Shown in pieces: positions 44,844 through 56,313 of a DNA stretch of 64,000 nucleotides. The DNA is from Aulostomus chinensis (taxonomy: Eukaryota > Chordata > Actinopteri > Syngnathiformes > Aulostomidae). Under the pieces are notes generated by a model. That model ran no database searches. It was given only the letters and a program-made list of their open reading frames with translations, and was not told the DNA's origin. The DNA lies in the NCBI GenBank assembly GCA_037954235.1, contig JBBMOA010000021.1:7694501-7758500 (forward strand). Direction: 5' to 3'. Both the position numbers and the translations under genes were made by a program. Positions within the stretch are counted from its first letter, which is position 1, and each line of letters begins with the position of its first letter.

Positions 44844-47800
44844 GGCACAATTAAGCCAGACTTAATCTGCATTTTCCAGCAACCTACTTTTCCTTTCACA
44901 AACAGACTGTGCAGCAGCTGCGGGAGAAGCAAAAGTGAGAATGTCAAGATAAATTGACTCCTTTCTCTCTGGTTTTGTGTGCAGCTCAAGGTTAGCCTTC
45001 TTTTTTCTGGGTTTTTTTATTGTTGTTTGTTTATCAGCTGAAGTCATCCAGGTCGATCTATAGCCTGATAGCTTTTATGAATGCAAACTGCCTCTGAATC
45101 AGTCTGAAGCTATAAACGCATCAAGCGTGTTGTGGCCTATTTAACATTAAAACTAAAAAAAATCAATGCTGGTGTGACAACTTTTAACTGTTACGTTGAT
45201 CCGAATACAACAGCAGATTGTTTGGGTTCTCTAAGACATTTAAACTCTAAATGGTAAATGGTGCAACAGCTAAAATTAGGAGCAGGAGATCCTATTTTGC
45301 ACAGCTAATAAATCAGGACATGATCTAAATCTAAACAGCCTCACTGACAAAATTGGGTCTCTTTTTGTCAGTACCTGCTTCTACCTGGTTACCCAAGGAA
45401 TCAGCATTCAAATCAGTATTTGGTTCAAACTTTAAAATCTCATTAATTACTAAATGGTTTGTAATGTAATGGATGTATATCATGTAAATTGATGAGGGTT
45501 CAGGGTTCCCCCTGGACAGGTCACCAGTCCATCACAGGGCCAACACATAGAGACAGACAACCATTCACACTCACAGTCACACCTACGGTCAATTTAGAGT
45601 ATCAATCAGCCTCGTCCCCTCTTGATGTCTTTGGACTGTGGGAGGAAGCTGGAGAACCAGAGAGAACCCACACAGGAACAGAGAGAACATGGAGACTCAT
45701 ACAGAACCTGGAACCTTCTTGCTGTGAGGTGACATTGCTAACCACTGCACCGCCGTGCCGCCCCGAAATATGCATTTGCTGAGAAAACAGAGCAGTCATT
45801 ACACACATGGCCACTAGAGGTCGCTTCTTAGTTTAAAATGGTTATAAATGAAATCTAAGTGTCATTTTACTGAATGCATCTGAACCGACTGGAACGCGCC
45901 ATGATAGTTTCTGGCTACACCAGAAACTGGCCTCTCTTCCCAAAGTTTTAGCAGTCAGACATGGCCGACGGGTTCTGAGATTATTCATCACGAGGTACAC
46001 CGAGGTTAAATTTAGCCTGTTCACTTCGCATCCCGTATACAATCTTAATTTTCTGGGTATGGGTGGGGTCCAGGTTCTCCCCCTCCAACCAAATGTTCAA
46101 ATGATCGCGACCATTCAATAGCATCAATATTTTCTTGATTCTGCCAGAAGTGCTGCAGTGGGTCTCAGAAGCGTCCCACAGAAGAAGCAGCACTCCGCTC
46201 TGCTAAAAATACGCACCAGTCTATTTTTGAAGGACGCCCACATCAAGTGGCACAGAGCTGATCAAGTGGGGCAGGAAGTCAGACACACAAATGAGTTGCT
46301 GGTATCTCATATCGCTCCATCAACAGGAGGACTTTTGCTAGGGATGATTAACTTTGCAGGCTCAGCTCCACAAAGTAAGAAATGACAAAAACCCAGCAAA
46401 AAAGGATCTATTTATATACGTGGCCTTCTTAACCGTGACAGAAACACAAGAAAAGAGAGAACATGACCAAAACACTGGGCCAGCGAAACACTGCCTCTGA
46501 AATGGGATTGGAAGTATGAAGCCATGCGGAGGACGGAGCAACAGCACGCCGGCGCCCAGGGGGCTCCTCCAGCATTTAAACAAATGTGTCAGCTAAGGAC
46601 AGCCTCCCACCTGTTGATCGGCTGTTTCTGCCTTTGTAATCCTGAGCATAAATGAAGTGTTCAAATTAGAGATCATCCAGGTATTGAAGGTCTAGTTCAT
46701 CCAAGGAATCAAACTTTAAGGAGATATTTAAATAGTCAGGGGTTTAACAAAATACCCAAATTACAATAATTCCTGTATGATATTACACCAAATACCCATA
46801 TTTATATTACTTTTGTTGTTGTAAACAGGTTCCCCCTGTTGTCATTTGGCTGGACTTTTTGACAGTTGTCCTTACGTCTCATTTATGGAGGTGGTGGTAG
46901 TGGTGGTGGTAGTGGTGGTAGTGGTGGTGATGGGGGGGGGGGGGGGGGTTCTTTGTAACACCTTGAAAGAGTTGCTTTAAACTGGGCTCAAATTTCCACC
47001 ACGACTCAGTAATGAAATGAAAAGATTTTGGTGGTCAAAGGTCAAAGTGCAAGGTCACCTGTGTGTTATCTTTGTCCTAGACTTGATAATATTTCAGGGA
47101 CATCTTGAAAATATGCCTCTAAATATGCTACCAACATCCACCGGGACTCAAGGATGAACTTAAAATATTTAATAGTCCAAGGTCAAAGGTCAAGGTTACT
47201 GTCTCTTCACATAAGTATGATATCTCTGGAATGCCTCAAAGCATTTTCTCCAAATTTGCCACTAATCTGTATTTTCAGTCACAGACTTCATGTTGGATAT
47301 TATTTCGCTCTTGTGTTGTGGTTTTGCATTTTTTTAGTCAGTATCTCTTATTTTTCAATCTCCTCCCTCTTGTGTCTGGTTTGCTCACTTCCTGTCCACC
47401 TTTTTATTGTGTCTCATCGGTGTCTGGTCCGTTAATCAGCCCTCGTCGGTCACAGCCCTGTTCCCAGCGCCTCCCCTGCCCTTGTCTCCTCCCACCTGTT
47501 TCCTGTTGCATCATTAGCAGAGTTTGTGTTTCAGTGCAATTACTCATGTCAGGCTTTCGCCCCTGCCTCCTCTGTGCATTTGGGTTCGACTCCGCTACAC
47601 AACTTTGGCACAAATATCCACAAGCTTTTGGTGGCACGTATTTAAAAATATGCATTACAACAATGCAGTAAATGAACACGCATCATTTTTAAGGGCTATT
47701 TTTTCTTCCTCACTTTCACAGATATCAGAGGACTATGGAGGAATTGTCCTCCAAAACACTGAGTTTCCTCCATCGCGAGATACTCTGTGATTCCCACTCC

Positions 47801-49645
47801 TGCGAAGTGACAAATGTAAGTCTTCTATTTTCACCCGCACAAAGCATTTTTAACGGATTTTTGGTGATTGTTGAATTATCTGTGCAACGAGGCCAAGAGT
47901 GTGTGCATCCTACCTGTATCTGGCATGCGTGTGTGTGTGTGTGTGTGTGTTTTTCTGAATGTTTATGAGTGGGTGTTGTTGATGGATGATTGCAGAGAGG
48001 TTTTATCATCCTGGAATGCTGATGCCACTGCTCATATCACACCTCTGTGCTTTGGTTCTGAGCATCACCTCTTTAGCGAATGCCAAGAAATTACGAGACA
48101 AAAACTTGTCGGATAATAAAATAATAAGCGGCTGGTAGGTCTGTAGAAAGCAAAAATAACCCATTTAATTGCAACAAGTGTGATTGCCTGTGTATTGAAA
48201 TAAAAGTCACCAAAGCAACAAAAGTAAGGTCTAATAGGTTCCACAATCAACCATCTGCCTCTAATTTCAGGCTAATTGACATCACACTTCATAGCTAATT
48301 TCAGGGAGTTATAAAGAAATCAACAGGAACAGATTTTCCAAGTTCTCACACTGTTCAGATGGAGAGTCGTTTTCTCATAAAGCTCTTTCATGGCTGAAAG
48401 AAAAAGGTGTCTGCCCTATAAAAGCATCTTAATCTCTTTCGCTGAGGTTTTATTTTTTTGGTAGGGTTTTTTTTTTTATAAAAGGAAGAATAAAAGAAAA
48501 AAAAGCATTTCCCGCAAGGAGGCGAAAAGTGGTTGCAGACACGCTGGGAAATGATTTACTCTTTGCTAATGCATGAAAAACAGTGTCTGCTGATTAGAGC
48601 GGCGACAAAGCCGAGGAGGTGCGCTGGCCCCTTAAAGATGCAGAAAGTGGTATTTATAACCTCCTACCTACGCACGTTAAGTCACTGATGAGCAGGAGGC
48701 TCCCATTATTTGTCCGTATGCTCAAACACCGGGTGGTTGTTTCCCTGATTACTGTTGAATACCTCATCAGGCAAAATACTAAATTATTATGTAGCAACCG
48801 TTATTTGTGGGTCAGGAGCATCAGCCAGTTGCAGAGAGAGAAATAATTACCATTTTTACGAAGGTGGAAGCTGATAATGATATTGTGAGATTTAAGGATG
48901 AGAGATTAGATTTGAAATAAGGAATATTGATAATCACCTCTGCCATGGGTGTGATTGTGTTGGTCTTGCGGGAGCCAATCCGGAACTTTGCTGCCTTGTA
49001 GATCTTCCAGTACACAAACAGAACCACACAAAGCGGGAGGTAAAATGCTCCAAAAGTTGAGAAGATGGTGTAGGATGGCTCCTGGCTCACCTGGCACTTC
49101 ATCCCCTCTGAGTAGGTCTCCCCCCAGCCAAAGAGAGGCGACAGGGAGATGATGGAGGACAGCAGCCACGTCAAGGCGATCATCACATTGGAGATCTTTT
49201 TCCGTGTCTTGAGTGTGTACTCCAAGTGCCTGGTGATGGACCAGTAACGGTCCAACGCGATGGCCGTCACGTTCCAGATGCTAGCCGTGCAGCAGAGAAC
49301 ATCGAAGGAAATCCAAACCTGGCACAGCACGCGGCCTAGTTTCCACAACCTGCCGTTCAGTTCGTGGACCAGGCTGAGCGGCATGACCAGAGCGGCCACC
49401 ATCACGTCAGAGATAGCCATGGAAGCAACCAGGTTGTGAGGCACTCTGTGGAATGTCCTCACCCTTAGAATTGTCACCAGAACCAGCAAGTTCCACACAA
49501 ACGTGGCCACCACCAGCATGGCCAGCAAAGTAAGCGTGAGCACGCTGAAAAGAGAGAAGGGCCTGTAGACGTTCCCCCCGGAGTCGTGGCCGTCTAAAGA
49601 TCCACTGAAGTTAGCTGTCAGTATGCTGGCGTTGGGATGTGTCAT
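44233..49645 (-). CDS. htr5a: 5-hydroxytryptamine receptor 5A-like, two exons
   Basis: The CDS joins 49645-48938 and 44565-44233: 346 residues (human HTR5A has 357). It is a class A GPCR for serotonin at the plasma membrane; the mammalian 5-HT5A receptor couples to Gi/o. Visible landmarks are N52 (1.50), D80 (2.50), D115 (3.32, amine-binding), the disulfide pair C108/C184, DRY at 132-134, P204 (5.50), CWIP at 286-289 and NPLIY at 323-327. N-glycosylation sequons are N5-A-S and N13-F-S. The third loop contains RIGSRKTNTITP and QPQMVFTVRHATVTFQ, typical of 5-HT5A. The single intron in loop 3 is phase 0, as in mammalian HTR5A. Teleosts can have two 5A paralogues; I cannot tell which this is. Expression is expected in neurons by family. 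Confidence 0.96.
44809..44842. repeat. (CA)17 microsatellite
   Basis: Perfect dinucleotide run in the htr5a intron, about 245-277 nt upstream of the exon 2 acceptor. Confidence 0.97.
45495..45764 (-). mobile_element. SINE-like element, tail-truncated
   Basis: It reads on the minus strand from GGGGCGGCACGGCGGTGCAG at 45764 and stops near the GGACTGGTGACCTGTCCAGG block. The head has an A-box-like TGGTTAGCAATG. No target duplication was found, unlike the other two long copies. Confidence 0.85.
46888..46948. repeat. (GTG)n tract followed by poly-G
   Basis: GTGGTGGTAGTGGTG-type repeats run to about 46930, then 17 consecutive Gs. This is a likely G-quadruplex former on the plus strand (non-template for htr5a is the minus strand). 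Confidence 0.95.
46975..47285. repeat. Tandem repeat units carrying GGTCAAAGGTCA (DR1) motifs
   Basis: Two units of about 140 bp share CCAC-GACTCA, TGGTCAAAGGTCAA or CCAAGGTCAAAGGTCAAGG and a following GATATCTCTGGAATG-like block. The second unit has a perfect AGGTCA-A-AGGTCA at 47180-47192. Related to the repeat at 57060-57600. Confidence 0.65.
47370..47610. repeat. Possible transposon-derived segment
   Basis: The text CACTTCCTGTCCACC, TCTCCTCCCACCTGTTTCCTG and GTTTGTGTTTCAGTGC resembles a common dispersed teleost repeat. Family and boundaries not determined. Confidence 0.3.
47929..47950. repeat. (GT)11 microsatellite
   Basis: Short perfect GT run in the htr5a intron. Confidence 0.95.
48938..49645 (-). 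CDS. htr5a: htr5a exon 1 (residues 1-236, TM1-TM5)
   Basis: It starts at an ATG in good context (ACC-ATG-A) and ends at GCAGAG before a GTGATT donor. It encodes the N-terminus, TM1-TM5 and the first part of loop 3. The frame stays open through the donor to 48821, so intron retention would add 38 unrelated residues and give a receptor lacking TM6-7. Smaller frames within these coordinates on either strand are shadows. Confidence 0.96.
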
Positions 49646-49780
49646 GGTAGCTGCTCACTGCCCCGCTGCCGGGGTGCAAGGCAATTCTGAGGCAAGGGAA
49701 GGAGAGAGGAGATGCATTCTGCAGCGGGGAAAGAGAAGAGGGAGGACAGTTTACTGTTAATCAATACTCCAGCTTGAAAT
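49646..49780 (-). promoter_or_regulatory. htr5a: htr5a 5'UTR/upstream sequence with possible splice acceptors
   Basis: Minus-strand CCCCGCTGCAG and CCTTGCCTCAG, each after a pyrimidine-rich stretch, lie 50-80 nt before the ATG. Either could join an upstream noncoding exon. No clear TATA or initiator was seen. Confidence 0.3.
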
Positions 49781-50761
49781 CAACCAAACAGATAACATAA
49801 AGGAAGCATGCCGGCACCGTTGCTTTACTCCGGGAACCCACGAGCGTGTACAGCACCTCGCCATTCACGAGAGAGCTCGTTTAGTGATTTTGCTCACAAC
49901 AGTAAAAAGCACTTGAGTTTCTCATTTCACCAGTCAAGCGACCTGCCTACAACTTTCAAGTGCAATTTCAGCTGCTGTTAAAAGGCCTCAAAAGTACTCT
50001 GGGACATCTCTGGGAAAAAAAAAAAAGAAAAAAAGACCATAAATATTCATTTTCGTCATCCCACTGCTGTCCTTTTGCATCAAAGTCAGGCTTCTGTTGC
50101 AGCATGCACCATTTAATTTTTGTTGTTGTAGTACGTTCATCATTTTTTGGAATTGAATCGACGGATATATCCCATTGTAGAGATCCTCTGTTTTTTAAGG
50201 AGAGAAAATATTTGGCATGCCGACTCAATCGATACATTCACAGGGGAGGCTCGGGGAAGAGGAGAAAGCAAGGTCAACGTTCAGAGAGATTGAATATCAT
50301 GTCACCAACCTCTTCTGTCTACTGGATCTAACTGCAGCACGGAGGCATCGACATTCATCACGTGTCCACCACACGATTTCAAGCTTTCTTAGCAAAATTT
50401 AAGAAACATTTAAAATTTGCGTCTTAAGCCATTGATATGATAAGTAAGACAAATCTTCAGTATTGCTCCAGGTTATAATGATTTTTTATATGGGGGGGGG
50501 GGGGCGACGACAACGGCTCATAAGACAGTCACTTTAACATTTAATCACACTTTCTCATGTATAAATGCAGCTTAAATTCCTCCTCCCCCCCTTAGCTATT
50601 CCTTTGACCTGTGCTTCAAGCCTCCCATGGCTTCTTAAAAACACAGTCTCTTCCCAAACCAGAATTTTAAAGTGGAGATTTGCCTCTAATCTTGAATATC
50701 AGCATTAATGTTGCATGGCTGCTCTTGCGACACGGTCACCAGGGGTATTTGGCATGCTCTG

Positions 50762-50780
50762 CCCCCCCCCCCCCCCCCCC
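50762..50780. repeat. Poly-C run (19 nt)
   Basis: Homopolymer upstream of htr5a. Confidence 0.95.
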
Positions 50781-51359
50781 ACAAGTTTTGAATAGAACTC
50801 CAAAATAGGAAATTTAGCTCGTTATAATTTGGGTTTAAATTATTGTACCTTGTTGATCTGCAGGATTAAATCCATAGGATGAGATCGTTGTGACCCAACC
50901 ACACGACTTTTGTCGGCATTAATCCCGCTGAATAAATCATTTCTTGAACTTGTTTTTGCACAAAAAAAGCACATAAAATGAAATAGGCTCCTAATAAAAT
51001 GTCTTATTTAACCCAGGGGTTGTTACCGATTGATCTTTTGTTAAAATCAATAACAAAATGAAAAACATGTCAATATGGAGCCGTGCATCTCTGTGACATG
51101 TGACATGGTCTCTTGGCATTAAAAACCCTCCTCTCGAATCAAAGGGTCCAACCAAGCACACCGGTGGCCCCTCTGCTCTCTCTTCTCCCCGCTCCTATTA
51201 ACCCGCCTAATAACCATGAAATTGGACGACCGTTATGAAGGGAACAGGCAATCAAACATGCGGCATTCAGCAAAGCAATCCTATAATTTCTATGCTGACA
51301 ATAACAGGCCAGGTGTCTCAAACAGCAGCTGTTACAAACAAACACGCACACGTGACACA

Positions 51360-51361
<2 letters not shown>

Positions 51362-51395
<34 letters not shown>

Positions 51396-51496
51396 CAATG
51401 GACAGTTGATATTGCTTACGTCAACAATGTGGAATACATTTATGACACCACGTGTGTGAGTGCGTGTGTGTGTGTGTGTGTATGTGTGTGTGTGTG
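51362..51496. repeat. Inverted pair of (AC)16 and (GT)n tracts
   Basis: An AC run at 51362-51393 and a GT-rich run at 51451-51496, separated by about 57 bp, are mutually complementary and could fold into a hairpin. Confidence 0.9.
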
Positions 51497-53035
51497 AGAG
51501 AGAGAGACAGAGTCAGTTCTTGTCTTGAGACGTGCTAGTACCAGCTGCTTCACTGGGTATATTTGCTCAACAGTCTCGGGAGTTTTTAGTGAACTGGTGA
51601 CAAACAGAATAGGAACAGAGGATGATTAGCGTCTCGTTACCCATCACGGGCTCTGCAGCCGTTAACGTTTGAGAGCAGGCAGCAACACCGAGGCGTGACA
51701 CAATGATCACCGGATAGATTTCACGTTCCTGACCAAGCTGTAGCGAGCAAATATTTCCAAACTCCTCAAAATTCCTCCTAATTTCAAAACCAGGCAGTTA
51801 ATCGTGAACTGTGTTTCTTGCAGAGCTTCAAAATGCTTTGGCAGCAAACGAACCTCACTTCACCAAATGCTGCAGAAACGACTTTACTATAACACAGGTT
51901 TTTGCAAACTTTGATTATTTTTGATTCGCATGTATTTAAAATAAGTTTTCATTGTCGCAATTAGTTGTGTGGATACTGTCTCAATTAATAATGAAGTAAC
52001 GCTCAAGTAACTTTTTCCCTGTTTTCGGATTGCAACTAATGACCGTTATCACTGATTAACCTGTCACTTACTTTTACGGTTCATCAACGAATCATTGGAG
52101 ATTTTTGAAAACTGCTCATCACAGTCTCCCAAAATGACGTGGGTTTTTTTTCTGTTCGTCAAATGTTCCAAACCCCCAAAACTCTTTGTTTTCCCAATGG
52201 CAAAAAAAAAAAAAAAATAAGCGGGAGCGAGACTGAAAAGATGAACAGGCTGTCAATGTAGTTTGAGACTGACTGAATCTCGATGAACTGTTGGATCTCT
52301 ACTCCTCTCCCTTTCATAAGCGATCAATCCACTGATTTAAAAAAAAAAAGGCATTTACTTCTAAAAACACAGCCACACACATAAAAGCGTAGAATTGCGC
52401 TCTCCTGGTGTTCCACACTAAGTCGAATTTCTTCGAGGCAGCAACATACATTTCCTCTTCAGTGGGTGATATTAAAATCCTGAGCCAGTAATACAACATT
52501 GTACCAAGAGGCTCTTCATATAAATGTGTACTACTCAATAAAAACTCCCTGCACATGTGCTTTCATAACTGAGATTCCTCAGAGTCTATGAGAGATTTAA
52601 AAGAGGAATCTCATCCGGAACTTTAACATTTGAATATTTAGGGTTTCCCCACTGTGAGCTCCCCTCTCCTCTCTGCGTCTGCTTATCTGCTTAGATCAAG
52701 ATCAGCAAAGACACTTGTTACACATCATCTAAAAGCCCTCGTTTCCTGCCTTAAACTCGGCTGTAAAGGTCTTCGCCAGGAACCAACTCACCCCATGAAC
52801 AGTTCAGCGTAAAGTAGTCCTGCAGCAGAAGATCTCTGCACGGTGTTAACGTCTCCATCAGCGGAGTGTTGGAAGCGCCTGCATGGTTCTCTGTGCCTGT
52901 GAGAGCAGCAACACACCTCGCTCTGAGGAGAGATACAGAGGCGCTGGAATGAACCACAGTGGTCTGAGGAGGGGGAGGTGGGAACCGGTCCAATTCAAAT
53001 GATAAACTGCATTTTCTAGGCATGTGTGAGGTGTT

Positions 53036-53102
53036 TGTGTGTGTGTGTACGAGTGTGTGTGTGTGTGCGAGTGTGTGTACGAGTGTGTGTGCGTGTGTGC
53101 GC
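53036..53102. repeat. Imperfect (GT)n microsatellite
   Basis: GTGTGTGT interrupted by ACGAGT and GCGAGT units. Confidence 0.9.
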
Positions 53103-53279
53103 GCTTCACATGAGCAACAGTGTTCTTTTTAGAGGCATGCTGCCGTGTGGAGGGGGCTGATAGTCTCATCTAGACAGAAAACATTCCTTCTAATTAGTCT
53201 GCAGCCTGCCGAGGTTGCTTGAGGAGACTTGGGTCCTACATTTGTGATGAATGATAACTGCCGTGCGACCACCTTAAAA

Positions 53280-53296
53280 CCCCCCCCCCCCCCCCC
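53280..53296. repeat. Poly-C run (17 nt)
   Basis: Homopolymer upstream of htr5a. Confidence 0.95.
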
Positions 53297-53816
53297 TGCA
53301 TCTTCCTTGTTGTATCCGGAATATCCCGTCTCTGTTGTCCTGCTTAGATGTCCTGAGAAAATCCTCACAACGTAATCAATATAATGAACATAACTGAATC
53401 CTCATCACGCAGCTTCCTGAAAGAAGACAGCAAGAACAGTACACACAGTGACTGAAATTAGTTTGCTAACGAGTGTTTAATTAACTCCGAGTAAAGCAGA
53501 ACAGTAAATAAAGTACGCTAGGATGACAAAACCAATTTAGCAGCAGACCGATTTATGGGTGAAGCCGATAATAAGGGCAGATGTTGATACTGATACAGGT
53601 CGAACTTGAGAATGACACCCCGTGACTCATTGCGATTACTTTTGGAAATAACGTTTTAAACAATGAATTGAAAATAATATTGGTACCAGTGCATATGTTC
53701 AATATGTGCCGATATGTAAGAAAATTCTTTTAATTTAAGAATAAAAAAAGGTACTTGGGGTAATTTCAAATAGTCTCACTCTTTCTCTCTCTCTCACTGC
53801 AAGTGGTCGAGGCAGA

Positions 53817-53878
53817 TGGTGTGTGTATGTGTGTGTATATATACTATATATATATATATATGTGTGTGTGTGTATATA
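53817..53878. repeat. (GT)n-(AT)n-(GT)n compound microsatellite
   Basis: GTGTATGTGTGTG, then TATATATATATA, then GTGTGTGTGTATATA. Confidence 0.9.
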
Positions 53879-55881
53879 TGATTTGGCCTCCTCCCGTATC
53901 AGACAGATCCTATGTCCAAATGCATAGTTCCATTAATGATACCTCTAGAGATGAATGCAGTAATGTCAAACTGTGGTATCACAGTAGTAGTAGTATCACA
54001 GCTATACTGTAAGCCCCAACAGTAGCACATAATTAGTAGTTCCTCCTAGAAAAGTTGTGGTTTCAGCACCACAGTCAGCACCGAGGGGATGCTAGTTCAT
54101 CACCACCGGAGTGAAACGCCTCTGTTGCAACACAACCTGCATTAAAAGGACAAGACTGCTACTACCGCGGTATGAATGTCACTCCATGTACTTCAGCCAC
54201 CTCAGGGCTTCCAGAGATAGTTTGTTTAGCTGCTTGTGCTCACACTTACTCGCTCCTAATCCACCGGATAGGTTGGAAACACCTGTCCAAGGAGTGTGGT
54301 TCAGTGGCTTCCTGTGAGATTATTCAAGCATCCCCTCTAGAATGAGCCATAGCATGACTTCCTTCGCACAATCCCTCCTTGACTCCTCTCTCACAGGTGA
54401 TGAACAAAATCTAACCCGAGGAGTCTCATTTCCTGCTTCACATCTTTGTAGAAGGTATTAACACTCGAGTTGTCACAGTGAGGCGTCTCTTATTAAAACA
54501 GATCCAGTTGTGAAACTGTTTAGCCTTGATAGAAATCCACTGCGTGGATGAAGAGCGCAGTTATGACACACTGTATCAGCTGAAGCTAATCAAGCTTAAT
54601 ATTTAAAAAAAACAAAACCACCCTCACGGCGTCCCGTGCTTGAGCTACTGTGAATCACCTTGCAGGGGAATTACAAGCGCTTCCTCTGCTCTATCCAAAA
54701 GGCAGAAGGAGTGTTTTATCATTTTCCTCTTCTCTGGACACATTGCTGTAAATCACATCTGTGACCTTGTCATGCTAGACTGGTCTCATCCACATAAATA
54801 GCCAGACATCAATTATTCCTAGTACTATACCAGAATTTAATGCTTTGATAACTTTAGCTTCTGGAATACATCCAGGGAAGAAAATATAATGCGTTCTTGG
54901 ATCAGGGACTTGGCCGGTACACCTGTCTTATAAATTAAGTGGCTCCACAGCTTGGGCCTGACATTCAGTAATTGTGTAATGAGTAATTAAACACGGTGGA
55001 ACACAATGTCTTATTCGGTTTCATCCACGTGGTGCCACAGGTGAGTCACTGGTGTGATATACATGGTGCTCTGGCGAAGACGTGTCATCTTTTATTGAGT
55101 TTTTAGACGCCGCAGAGTCTTTAGCTGGATTCGGTCCCTTTGTCGGTGCTCACCTTTATTAACTTATGTCACGAGTCTTTTCTTAAGCTTGCGAGATGGA
55201 CGTGCTTTTGCCTTTCTGTCTAAAGTGCAGGGTTACCCAAGCGGGATGTGATTAAAGGGAACAGGTTCAATATGCTGGTGAAGATAATAGACGAAACATT
55301 TTGAACTACATGGTCACATTTTCCTGCTCTACTCCAGACACGGTTGATACTGCCTACCGTCATCCGTCCCTGAAAGCTAATGATAGCAGTCTGCACTGCA
55401 CCACCCACACCTAATTACAGCATCAGCGTGTGTCAGTATAGCTGGCGAAAGGCAGCAGTAGGTTCAGACCGGCAAGGTGTGAGGCTGTGATGTGCTGAGG
55501 TAAGCAGCTCTGGTCCAGCAGATGAAGGAAAAGAGGGAGTCATTCAATAAATTGCAGTGATGGTGGTGCAGTTTTTGTCCTTGATGGTGTGTTTGTAGAG
55601 CACACGTGCGGACACACACACACTCACACAAACACACACATGAGAAGAAAGCAGCTTGACATGCACTCAAAAATAAATACACTTTTAAGGGGTGATGAAA
55701 TGCGGCAATTCCTTCAGGTACAGTGTGTTACTTCAAGAGTGTGTTTGCTGCACATTCAGAATGAGAGCAAAGAAGTTCTGAACAAAATGAGATGCACATC
55801 CGACATCAAATGAAAAAGAAAGCACACAAGCAATTAAATAGAAGGAAAAAATAGAAATATATAACAGGAATTAGGAGATGT

Positions 55882-56313
55882 ACGGCTGCACGGTGGTGCA
55901 GTGGTCAGCACTGTCACCTCACAGCAAGAAGGTTCCGGGTTGCACGGTGGTGCAGTGGTCAGCACTGTCACCTCACAGCAAGAAGGTTCCGGGTTTGAGT
56001 CCCGGCTCCATCACAGGATCTTTCAGTGTGGAGTCTCCATGTTCTCCCTGTTCCTGCGTGGGTTCTCTCTGGTTCTCCAGCTTCCTCCCACAGTCCAAAC
56101 ACATCAAGAGAGGACGAGGCTGATTGATACTCTAAATTGACTGTAGGTGTGACTGTGAGTGTGAATGGTTGTTTGTCTCTATGTGTTGACCCTCTGATGG
56201 ACTGGTGACCTGTCCAGGGTGAACCCCACCTCTCACCTGTAGCTGCTGGGATAGGCTCCACCCCCCCCCCCCCCCCGGTAACCCTCAACAGGAACAAGTG
56301 GAAGAAAATGGAT
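55882..56313 (+). mobile_element. SINE-like element with duplicated head and 15-bp target duplication
   Basis: Perfect GGAATTAGGAGATGT copies flank it at 55867-55881 and 56314-56328. The 5' part has a tRNA-like A-box region (TGGTGCAGTGGTCAGCAC) and B-box (GGTTTGAGTCC). A unit of about 54 bp containing the A-box region and AGCAAGAAGGTTCCGGGT occurs twice in tandem. The body passes through CACACTCACAGTCACACC-type sequence to a poly-C run and ends AGAAAATGGAT. The perfect flanking repeats indicate a recent insertion. Confidence 0.9.
56261..56276. repeat. Poly-C run inside SINE-like copy
   Basis: The 16-nt run replaces the short C-tract usual at this point of the element (compare 63178-63184). 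Confidence 0.95.

Larger units (their letters stand above)
44566..48937 (-). other. htr5a: htr5a intron (4.4 kb)
   Basis: It contains a (CA)n tract, a SINE-like copy, a GTG/poly-G tract, DR1-bearing repeats, a possible transposon tail and a GT tract, all listed separately. The 0.8 kb next to exon 1 (48150-48930) is repeat-poor and could hold regulatory sequence. Confidence 0.8.
49780..55860. other. Noncoding DNA upstream of htr5a
   Basis: Poly-G/C runs (50492-50504, 50762-50780, 53280-53296), paired AC/GT tracts (51362-51393, 51451-51496), a GT tract (53036-53102) and a GT/AT tract (53817-53878) punctuate otherwise unique sequence. No exon was recognised. Confidence 0.6.

Noticed and set aside
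47231..47671. 146-codon plus-strand frame in the htr5a intron
   Set aside because: It crosses repeat-derived sequence and has no domain; composition follows the pyrimidine-rich DNA.
48955..49152. Plus-strand frame opposite htr5a exon 1 (also 44116-44337 opposite exon 2)
   Set aside because: Shadow frames of the receptor coding strand.
51139..51393. Frames rich in Cys-Val or Thr-His repeats
   Set aside because: Direct translation of (GT)n/(CA)n microsatellites, as also at 4146-4427, 9595-9817, 19247-19492 and 53803-54012.
55929..56000. Possible tRNA gene from A-box and B-box-like words
   Set aside because: No full cloverleaf could be drawn; the words belong to the repeated head of a SINE-like element also found at 36.6 and 45.7 kb.
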